A stretch of 32,849 nt of DNA from positions 1 to 32,849 of the forward strand of contig CANPYG010000028.1 of NCBI GenBank assembly GCA_947588205.1, written 5' to 3'. Numbering within the stretch: position 1 is the stretch's first letter; each line of letters opens with the position of its first letter. The notes below the pieces were generated by a model, which searched no databases, had not been told where the DNA came from, and saw nothing but the letters and a program-made list of their open reading frames with translations. The position numbers and the translations under genes were made by a program. This document shows positions 27,052 to 32,849 of the stretch, piece by piece. This stretch comes from an uncultured Acetatifactor sp. GTDB taxonomy: Bacteria > Bacillota > Clostridia > Lachnospirales > Lachnospiraceae.

Positions 27052-27132
27052 AGCTTATCGGAAGGAAATAAAACGGCCGCGAAGCGGACATTTGATTTCA
27101 CCCGATAAGCTAACGAATGACCGTAAGGTCAT
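27052..27132 (+). ncRNA. Structured leader RNA upstream of parA (family unknown)
   Basis: AGCTTATCGG (27052-27061) pairs with CCGATAAGCT (27102-27111) in a perfect 10-bp stem. Inside it, GAAAT (27065-27069) can pair with ATTTC (27095-27099) and CCGC with GCGG (27077-27087, GAA loop), giving a long three-part hairpin. A second hairpin, ATGACC-GTAA-GGTCAT (27117-27132), has a GNRA tetraloop. No U-tract follows. The layout of a closed multi-part stem plus a second stem before an ATG resembles a cis-regulatory RNA, but I do not recognise a known riboswitch class. Confidence 0.55.
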
Positions 27133-27196
27133 GAGTATGATAATAGAGTTTACCAAAAAGACCTGATCATAAATTTATTGGACGAAAGGTGTTTTT

Positions 27197-27958
27197 ATGG
27201 GTAAAGCAATTGCAATCGCAAATCAAAAGGGCGGGGTGGGCAAGACAACGACGGCTATCAATTTATCATCCTGCCTCGCTGCAAAAGGGAAAAAGGTCAT
27301 GGTGGTAGATACGGATCCGCAGGGAAATACAACCAGCGGGTTTGGCGTAGAAAAAAATGACCTGGATAATACCATATATGAGTTAATGCTTGGGGAGTGC
27401 AGCGTCAAGGATTGTCTCATTTCAGACGTGATCCCAAATGTTTCCCTTGTACCGTCAAATGTTAATCTGTCAGCAGCGGAAATAGAATTGATCGGCATCA
27501 ATAAAAAAGAGTATATTCTGAGGGACGAAGTAGATTATGTAAAGGAACAATATGATTTTATCATTATTGATTGTCCTCCGTCGTTAAATATGCTTACGAT
27601 CAATGCCCTGACAACAGCGGATACGGTACTTGTTCCAATACAGTGTGAGTATTATGCGCTGGAGGGATTGAGCCAGCTCATCCATACGATCAATCTGGTT
27701 AAGGCCAGATTGAATCCAAAGTTAAAGATGGAAGGCGTTGTATTTACAATGTATGACGCCAGGACAAATCTTTCCATGCAGGTAGTGGAAAATGTGAAGG
27801 ATAATCTTTCACAGTACATATATAAAACAATCATCCCAAGAAATATCCGGCTGGCGGAAGCACCCAGTTATGGACTGCCGATTAATTTATATGATGCAAA
27901 ATCGACGGGTGCGGAGGCTTATATGTTATTAGCGGATGAAGTGATAGCAAATGCGTAA
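27197..27958 (+). CDS. parA: Chromosome-partitioning ATPase ParA (Soj)
   Basis: A 253-residue deviant Walker-type ATPase. The P loop KGGVGKTT is at residues 11-18 with its signature Lys, followed by DTDPQGNTT and Walker B FIIIDCPPSLNML. The length fits chromosomal Soj proteins, without an N-terminal helix-turn-helix. It works with ParB and parS in origin segregation, and in Bacillus it also modulates DnaA. AAAGG is 8 nt before the ATG. parB follows 15 bp downstream, so the two are one operon. Confidence 0.96.
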   Translation: MGKAIAIANQKGGVGKTTTAINLSSCLAAKGKKVMVVDTDPQGNTTSGFGVEKNDLDNTIYELMLGECSVKDCLISDVIPNVSLVPSNVNLSAAEIELIGINKKEYILRDEVDYVKEQYDFIIIDCPPSLNMLTINALTTADTVLVPIQCEYYALEGLSQLIHTINLVKARLNPKLKMEGVVFTMYDARTNLSMQVVENVKDNLSQYIYKTIIPRNIRLAEAPSYGLPINLYDAKSTGAEAYMLLADEVIANA

Positions 27959-27973
27959 GGAAGGAATTAAGAT

Positions 27974-28867
27974 ATGGCAGCGAGAGGATTAGGAAAAGGC
28001 CTTGGGAAGGGTCTGGATACTTTGATTCCCCCCAGTAATCAGACGGCGGAGAAGCAGGAAACGAATGGTACGGATCATAAGGACAGCTCTGTTCTTGTAA
28101 GAATTACTAAGGTTGAGCCAAACAGGGAGCAGCCGCGCAAGCATTTTGATGAAGAGTCCCTGCAGGAGCTTGCTGATTCCATTAAACAGTTTGGCTTGCT
28201 TCAGCCTATTTTGGTACAGGATAAAAAGAGCCATTATGAAATCATTGCCGGAGAGAGAAGATGGCGCGCGGCAAAGTTGGCAGGTTTAAAGGAGGTTCCT
28301 GTCCTTATTAAAAATTATTCCAGTCAGGAGCTGGTGGAAATATCCCTGATTGAGAATATCCAGAGACAGGATCTGAATCCAATTGAAGAAGCCCTGGCTT
28401 ATAAGAGGCTCCTGACCGAATTTGACCTGAAGCAGGAAGAGGTGGCGGAAAGAGTTTCCAAAAGCCGTACCGCGGTGACCAACTCCCTGCGCCTTTTGAA
28501 GCTTTGCGACAAGGTACAGCAGATGCTGATCGACGATATGATCACCACAGGACACGCCAGGGCGTTGATCATGCTTGAAGACCCGGAAGAACAGTATTTT
28601 ATCGCGCAGAAGATTTACAATGAGAAGCTGAGTGTCCGGGATGTGGAAAAGCTGATGAAAAATCTTCATAAGGAAGAAAAATCTTCCAAAAAGGAAGAAA
28701 ATCATGCTCTGCAGGCAATTTATCAGGATATTGGGGAAAAATTAAAGAGAAGGCTTGGTACGAAGGTTACAGTTACGCCGAAGGGAAAAGGTTCCGGAAG
28801 GATTGAAATAGAATTTTACAGTCATGAGGACCTGGAAAGGCTGATGGAGCTGTTCGGACAGGAATAG
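27974..28867 (+). CDS. parB: Chromosome-partitioning protein ParB (Spo0J)
   Basis: A 297-residue ParB. It has an N-terminal ParA-stimulating tip (MAARGLGKGLGKGLDTLIP), the CTP-binding/ParB-N domain with GERRWRAAKLAG near 93-104 and ENIQRQDLNPIEEA, the parS-binding helix-turn-helix (about 152-185, with VAERVSKSRTAVTNSLRLL) and a C-terminal dimerisation domain. All motifs needed for CTP-dependent clamp sliding seem present. Two parS-like sites lie upstream of the operon. AAGGAA is about 9 nt before the ATG. Confidence 0.96.
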   Translation: MAARGLGKGLGKGLDTLIPPSNQTAEKQETNGTDHKDSSVLVRITKVEPNREQPRKHFDEESLQELADSIKQFGLLQPILVQDKKSHYEIIAGERRWRAAKLAGLKEVPVLIKNYSSQELVEISLIENIQRQDLNPIEEALAYKRLLTEFDLKQEEVAERVSKSRTAVTNSLRLLKLCDKVQQMLIDDMITTGHARALIMLEDPEEQYFIAQKIYNEKLSVRDVEKLMKNLHKEEKSSKKEENHALQAIYQDIGEKLKRRLGTKVTVTPKGKGSGRIEIEFYSHEDLERLMELFGQE

Positions 28868-28923
28868 AAGGTACTGAAGGACGCAATAAAAATTGGATAC
28901 GATAGCGGAAAGCGAGGGAACGA

Positions 28924-29442
28924 ATGACGAATAGTACAAATAATTTGCTTTTCTTCGGGGTAGAGATCATTGACATTAGTCTAATCATGATTATAATGGG
29001 TATATGCCTGTTGCTGTTATTGATTCTGGTCATCGTCATGATGGTAAATATCAGAAGGATGAAAAGAAGGATAGACAGCTTTACCTCCGGCAGCAACGGG
29101 AAAAGCCTGGAACAGGATATTATTTCGATTATTGAGGATAATAAATTTTTAAGGATCCAGGAAGAACAGAATAATACGCTCATTCAGGAGCTGTTGAAAA
29201 GACAGGAAAGCTGCTTTCAGAAAATGGGACTTGTAAAATATGACGCTTTTCATCAAATGGGAGGACAGCTCAGTTTCAGCTTATGCCTGCTGGATGAGAA
29301 TAACAATGGGTTTATAATCAATTCCGTACACAGTACAGAAGGCTGCTATTCCTATACAAAGGAGATCAAAGCCGGGGCGTGTTCCCTTGATTTGGGCGAT
29401 GAAGAAGCAGAGGCGTTGGAGATCGCCCTGAGCAATATGTAA
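28924..29442 (+). CDS. DUF4446-like membrane protein
   Basis: A 172-residue protein with one transmembrane segment (about 17-41), a basic stop-transfer stretch (RRMKRRI), a predicted coiled coil (about 60-100) and a compact C-terminal domain with KYDAFHQMGGQLSFSLCLLD and NNGFIINSVHS. This pattern matches the DUF4446 family, which often lies downstream of parB in Clostridia and has no established function. The ATG is 56 bp after parB and it probably shares that transcript. serS follows 25 bp later. Confidence 0.8.
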   Translation: MTNSTNNLLFFGVEIIDISLIMIIMGICLLLLLILVIVMMVNIRRMKRRIDSFTSGSNGKSLEQDIISIIEDNKFLRIQEEQNNTLIQELLKRQESCFQKMGLVKYDAFHQMGGQLSFSLCLLDENNNGFIINSVHSTEGCYSYTKEIKAGACSLDLGDEEAEALEIALSNM

Positions 29443-29467
29443 AAAATATATAGAAAGAGGAAAAGTG

Positions 29468-30745
29468 ATGATCGACATAAAATTTTTGCGGGAAAATCCG
29501 GAAGCGGTAAAGGAAAATATCAGAAAGAAGTTCCAGGACGCAAAATTACCCATGGTGGACGAAGTAATAGAGCTGGATGCGGATGCGAGAAGGACACAGC
29601 AGGAGGCGGATGAGCTGCGCGCCAGAAGAAATAAGATTTCCAAAGAAATCGGTAAGCTGATGGCGCAGGGGAAAAAAGAAGAGGCTGAGGCCTTGAAGGC
29701 CGAGGTCGCTGCAGGGGCGAAGCGTCTTGCCGAGCTGGAGGAAAAGGAGACGCAGCTGCAGGAAAAAATTACAAAAATTATGATGGTGATCCCCAATATC
29801 ATTGACCCCAGTGTGCCGATCGGTAAGGACGACAGCGAGAACGTGGAGGTTACCAGGTATGGGGAGCCGGTAGTGCCGGATTTTGAAATTCCCTATCACA
29901 CTGAAATAATGGAACGCTTTAACGGAATTGACCTGGACAGTGCGGGAAGGGTTGCGGGCAACGGCTTTTATTACCTGATGGGGGATATTGCCAGGCTGCA
30001 TTCCGCGGTTATCGCCTACGCAAGGGATTTCATGATCAACCGCGGCTTCACCTATTGCGTACCGCCCTTTATGATCCGGAGCAATGTTGTGACGGGCGTG
30101 ATGAGCTTTGCTGAAATGGACGCCATGATGTATAAGATTGAAGGTGAGGATTTATACCTGATCGGTACCTCTGAGCATTCCATGATCGGAAAGTTTATCG
30201 ATACCATCATTCCTGAAGAGCAGCTTCCGAAGACGCTGACCTCTTATTCCCCCTGCTTCCGCAAGGAAAAGGGCGCCCATGGCATTGAGGAGAGGGGCGT
30301 TTACCGTATCCACCAGTTTGAAAAGCAGGAGATGATCGTTGTCTGCAAGCCGGAAGAGTCGCCGATGTGGTTCGATAAGCTGTGGCAGAATACGGTGGAT
30401 TTGTTCCGCTCCATGGATATTCCTGTCAGAACCTTGGAGTGCTGCTCCGGCGACCTTGCCGATTTAAAGGTGAAATCCTATGATGTGGAGGCTTGGTCCC
30501 CCAGACAGAAGAAATATTTTGAAGTGGGAAGCTGCTCCAACTTAGGGGACGCGCAGGCGAGAAGATTAAAAATCCGTATTAACGGGGAAAAAGGAAAATA
30601 CTTTGCGCATACATTAAATAATACAGTGGTTGCGCCGCCCAGAATGCTGATCGCCTTCTTGGAAAATAATCTGCAGGCGGACGGCAGCGTGCGCATCCCT
30701 GAGGTGCTCAGGCCTTATATGGGCGGACAGGAATATCTGAAATAG
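29468..30745 (+). CDS. serS: Seryl-tRNA synthetase
   Basis: A 425-residue class II synthetase that charges tRNA-Ser. The N-terminal coiled-coil arm that grips the tRNA (about 25-105) is followed by the catalytic core: motif 2 CFRKEKGAHGIEERGVYRIH, the serine pocket FEKQEM, and EVGSCSNLGDAQARRLKIR. Motif 3 reads VVAPPRMLIAFLENN, where common bacterial SerS has ATxR; a Pro is present. The ATG at 29468 is preferred to GTG 29465 since GAGG lies 7 nt upstream. It follows the DUF4446 gene by 25 bp. Confidence 0.95.
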   Translation: MIDIKFLRENPEAVKENIRKKFQDAKLPMVDEVIELDADARRTQQEADELRARRNKISKEIGKLMAQGKKEEAEALKAEVAAGAKRLAELEEKETQLQEKITKIMMVIPNIIDPSVPIGKDDSENVEVTRYGEPVVPDFEIPYHTEIMERFNGIDLDSAGRVAGNGFYYLMGDIARLHSAVIAYARDFMINRGFTYCVPPFMIRSNVVTGVMSFAEMDAMMYKIEGEDLYLIGTSEHSMIGKFIDTIIPEEQLPKTLTSYSPCFRKEKGAHGIEERGVYRIHQFEKQEMIVVCKPEESPMWFDKLWQNTVDLFRSMDIPVRTLECCSGDLADLKVKSYDVEAWSPRQKKYFEVGSCSNLGDAQARRLKIRINGEKGKYFAHTLNNTVVAPPRMLIAFLENNLQADGSVRIPEVLRPYMGGQEYLK

Positions 30746-30798
30746 GATCATTATGTAAAATTTAGTTATGTAAACCACAAAGCGGAAGAGGAAAGAAG

Positions 30799-31689
30799 GT
30801 GAAATTTTTGCATAAGTATATGAGGGCCATAGGCTTTAGCGAATATACAGACCGTAAGCGGCTGAAGGATCTGCTGACGGATGTCATTGTAAATTCTGAT
30901 GAACGGGCTTATACCATGAATCAGGAGGAAATTCTTCTGGGAGAATTCTGCAAAAATTTTGCCGGAAGAATGGGAATCGCCGTCTGCGGAGAATTTGACG
31001 AAGAAGATCGTTTTATTTATGAGTATTATTATCCGTATCTCAGGGGAACGGATATCACCACGGCAGAAGATGTGTCTGTGGAAAGGCACGCCGCTAAGGA
31101 ATCATATGCGGGGGTCTGCGATGATGTTAAGGTGGGTATTTCCCTGATTTTTTACCTACAGAATATGATTCCCTACGTCAAGGCCCAGGCGAACGGCCAG
31201 CTCCCCATCCGGGGCACAACAGTCACTCTGACAGGGCTGTCGCTGGAAGGGGTGGTCATGTTCCCAATCATGAAGGATGAAGAGCAAAAGCAGCGTGTCA
31301 AGCGGGAGTCCGCTAACAGGAACAATCTCCTTGCGGCGGCGAGAAAGGGCGATGAGGATGCGATCGAGACGCTGACCCTGGAGGATATGGATATGTATAC
31401 TACGATTTCCCGCAGGATACAGAGGGAGGATGTATTCAGCCTGGTAGATACATATTTTATGCCTTATGGCGTGGAATGTGACCAGTATTCGGTCCTTGGG
31501 GAAATCCTGGAGGTAGAGCTTCTAACCAACAGCGTCACCGGGGAAAAAATTTATTTATTAAAAATTTGCAGTAACGAGTTGACATTTGACGTTTGTATCA
31601 ATATAATAGATTTGTTCGGTGAGCCGCAAGTCGGCCGCCGTTTCAAAGGGACGATATGGCTCCAAGGTCATATCAACTATCCTGATTAA
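30799..31689 (+). CDS. DUF3881-like protein of unknown function
   Basis: A 296-residue cytosolic protein. MHKYMRAIGFSEYTDRKRL at the start, YYYPYLRG in the first third, and VGISLIFYLQNMIPYVK match what I recall of the DUF3881 family, found mainly in Lachnospiraceae. No signal peptide or membrane segment is seen and no function is known. The start is ambiguous: GTG 30799 has GAGG 7 nt upstream and TTG 30808 has GAAGG 8 nt upstream. The last 110 bp contain a perfect promoter for the downstream tRNA gene. It follows serS by 53 bp. Confidence 0.8.
   Translation: MKFLHKYMRAIGFSEYTDRKRLKDLLTDVIVNSDERAYTMNQEEILLGEFCKNFAGRMGIAVCGEFDEEDRFIYEYYYPYLRGTDITTAEDVSVERHAAKESYAGVCDDVKVGISLIFYLQNMIPYVKAQANGQLPIRGTTVTLTGLSLEGVVMFPIMKDEEQKQRVKRESANRNNLLAAARKGDEDAIETLTLEDMDMYTTISRRIQREDVFSLVDTYFMPYGVECDQYSVLGEILEVELLTNSVTGEKIYLLKICSNELTFDVCINIIDLFGEPQVGRRFKGTIWLQGHINYPD
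31579..31607 (+). promoter_or_regulatory. Perfect consensus promoter inside the DUF3881-like gene, for tRNA-Arg
   Basis: TTGACA (31579-31584), exactly 17 bp, then TATAAT (31602-31607): both hexamers match consensus. The expected start is near 31614, about 88 nt upstream of the tRNA. It lies within the last 37 codons of the preceding gene. Confidence 0.75.
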
Positions 31690-31701
31690 CTTCAATGAAG
31701 T

Positions 31702-31775
31702 GTCTGCGTAGCTCAGTTGGATAGAGCGACCGCCTCCTAAGCGGTAGGTCGGGTGTTCGAGTCACCTCGCGGACG
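31702..31775 (+). tRNA. tRNA-Arg (anticodon CCT)
   Basis: A complete 74-nt cloverleaf. The acceptor GTCTGCG pairs with CGCGGAC with discriminator G. The D arm is GCTC/GAGC, the anticodon stem ACCGC/GCGGT with loop CTCCTAA gives anticodon CCT (reads AGG), the variable loop is AGGTC and the T arm is GGGTG-TTCGAGT-CACCT. CCA is not encoded. It should be read from the promoter at 31579-31607. Confidence 0.97.
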
Positions 31776-31788
31776 TTTGGCAAAACAC

Positions 31789-31879
31789 GCCGCAAGCGGA
31801 TTGAATCGGGAGCATCAATGTCGTTTCATACAATGCGACTTTATATAACTGGATCATATCCCCGAAGCAATCTTGCGGC
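31789..31879. repeat. Imperfect inverted repeat between tRNA-Arg and ftsH
   Basis: GCCGCAAG (31789-31796) has a perfect inverted partner CTTGCGGC (31872-31879). The pairing extends inward, with GATTG..TCGGG on the left (31799-31810) against CCCGA..CAATC on the right (31861-31872), leaving a loop of about 50 nt. It starts 13 nt after the tRNA and lies downstream of both convergent genes. It could be a bidirectional terminator, a small RNA or an element end. Confidence 0.6.
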
Positions 31880-31916
31880 AGATTAAAATGGATAGGGCAA
31901 AATGGGTGTGACGGTT

Positions 31917-32849
31917 TTATCTCGCTCTCCTGTCCTCTTCATTCAGAATTTTCATAAACTCTTCACCTGTGATCGTTTCATGCTCATACAGGTATTTTGC
32001 CAGTTCGTCCAGTTTCTCCCTGTTTTCCATCAGGATTTCCGCTGCTTTCTCGTGCTGTTTTTTCACCAGTTCTACGACCTGCCGGTCGATCTGCGCCTGC
32101 GTTTCGGCGGCACAGGCGAGCGTGGTATCCCCACCGAGATATTGCCCGGTCACGTTTTCCATCGCTACCATATCAAAGTCTTTGCTCATGCCGAACCGTG
32201 TGATCATGGCGCGGGCCAGCTTGGTGGCCTGCTCGATATCGTTGGAAGCGCCCGTGGTCGGATTGCTGAAAACAAGTTCCTCCGCCGCCCGGCCGCCGGT
32301 AAGAGTGGAAATCTTGTTTTCGATTTCCTCTTTGCTCATCAGATAATGGTTGCCTTCATCCACCTGCATGGTATATCCCAAAGCGCCAGAAGTGCGGGGA
32401 ATGATCGTAATTTTTTGAACGGGTGCGGAATTGCTTTGCTTGGCAGCCACCAGCGCGTGACCGATCTCATGATAGGAGACGATCATTTTTTCCTTATCGG
32501 TCAGGATCGCATTCTTCTTCTGATAACCGGCGATTACGACCTCAATGCTTTCTTCCAGATCGCTTTGGGTCGCTGCTTTTCTGCCTGCCCGGACGGCGCG
32601 CAGAGCGGCTTCGTTTACGATATTGGCAAGCTCCGCGCCGGAAGCGCCGGAGGCCATGCGCGCCACCTTCAGGAAATCAACGTCAGGGGCGATTTTTACT
32701 TTTTTGGCATGGACCTTCAAAATGGCTTCCCGGCCTTTCAGGTCAGGCAGTTCCACGGGAACACGGCGGTCGAAACGGCCGGGTCTTGTGAGAGCCGGAT
32801 CGAGCGCTTCGGGGCGGTTGGTCGCCGCCAAAATCATGACGCCGCTGTT
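31917..32849 (-). CDS. ftsH: ATP-dependent zinc metalloprotease FtsH (C-terminal part, cut by window end)
   Basis: The last 310 residues of an FtsH protease, whose gene begins beyond the right edge. Visible are the end of the AAA+ module with [20 protein letters not shown] (second region of homology and arginine fingers), then the zinc protease domain with HEIGH and the downstream metal ligand region [18 protein letters not shown]. The C-terminus ends soon after the protease domain ([15 protein letters not shown]), without a long acidic tail. FtsH degrades misfolded membrane proteins and some regulators. It converges on the tRNA. Many Lachnospiraceae carry more than one ftsH; whether this is the main copy cannot be told. 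Confidence 0.93.
   Translation of the reverse strand, partial: NSGVMILAATNRPEALDPALTRPGRFDRRVPVELPDLKGREAILKVHAKKVKIAPDVDFLKVARMASGASGAELANIVNEAALRAVRAGRKAATQSDLEESIEVVIAGYQKKNAILTDKEKMIVSYHEIGHALVAAKQSNSAPVQKITIIPRTSGALGYTMQVDEGNHYLMSKEEIENKISTLTGGRAAEELVFSNPTTGASNDIEQATKLARAMITRFGMSKDFDMVAMENVTGQYLGGDTTLACAAETQAQIDRQVVELVKKQHEKAAEILMENREKLDELAKYLYEHETITGEEFMKILNEEDRRAR

Noticed and set aside
31702..32849. An integrated element at tRNA-Arg
   Set aside because: No integrase, no repeated tRNA end and no excision genes are visible; only an ftsH fragment and an inverted repeat.

Overview
This window is the chromosomal replication-origin region of a Clostridia-type Gram-positive, most likely a member of the Lachnospiraceae. 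The order gyrA-gyrB-recF-S4 protein-dnaN-dnaA / oriC / rpmH-rnpA-yidD-yidC-jag-mnmE-mnmG-rsmG-(regulator)-parA-parB is the classical Firmicutes origin. The proteins read as clostridial, and a DUF3881-like protein (to my knowledge largely a Lachnospiraceae family) lies just downstream. No complete mobile element is visible.

Left edge, 1-8.2 kb. Two tandem, near-identical starts of a large lipoprotein with a family 1 solute-binding domain lie on the minus strand; only 179 coding bases of the second copy are inside the window. Divergent from them is mutS2, followed by an OmpR-type response regulator and a sensor kinase that overlap by one base. A conserved-looking protein of unknown function, with a PD-(D/E)XK-like pattern and a C-terminal winged helix, overlaps the end of gyrA.

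Origin, 8.2-25 kb. The minus-strand arm runs from dnaA to gyrA and the plus-strand arm from rpmH to rsmG, both away from oriC. The dnaA-rpmH gap (583 bp) holds four perfect DnaA boxes, and the dnaN-dnaA gap (328 bp) holds one more, so the origin looks bipartite. A further 12-bp-periodic DnaA-box-like array lies between rnpA and yidD. Several housekeeping proteins carry insertions: an acidic insert of about 80 residues in GyrB, a 7-residue tandem duplication in DnaA, and smaller hydrophilic inserts in MnmE and MnmG.

Partition region, 25-29 kb. This is the most unusual part. A membrane-anchored alpha/beta-hydrolase that appears to lack its catalytic residues diverges from a LuxR-type regulator whose phospho-acceptor Asp is Glu. 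The regulator gene is bracketed by two copies of one 16-bp parS-like sequence in opposite orientation. Then come a strongly structured 5' leader and parA-parB.

Right edge, 28.9-32.8 kb. A DUF4446 membrane protein, serS, the DUF3881-like protein and tRNA-Arg(CCT) follow. The tRNA appears to be read from a perfect consensus promoter buried in the end of the DUF3881-like gene. A long imperfect inverted repeat separates the tRNA from the 3' part of an ftsH gene on the minus strand, cut by the window end.
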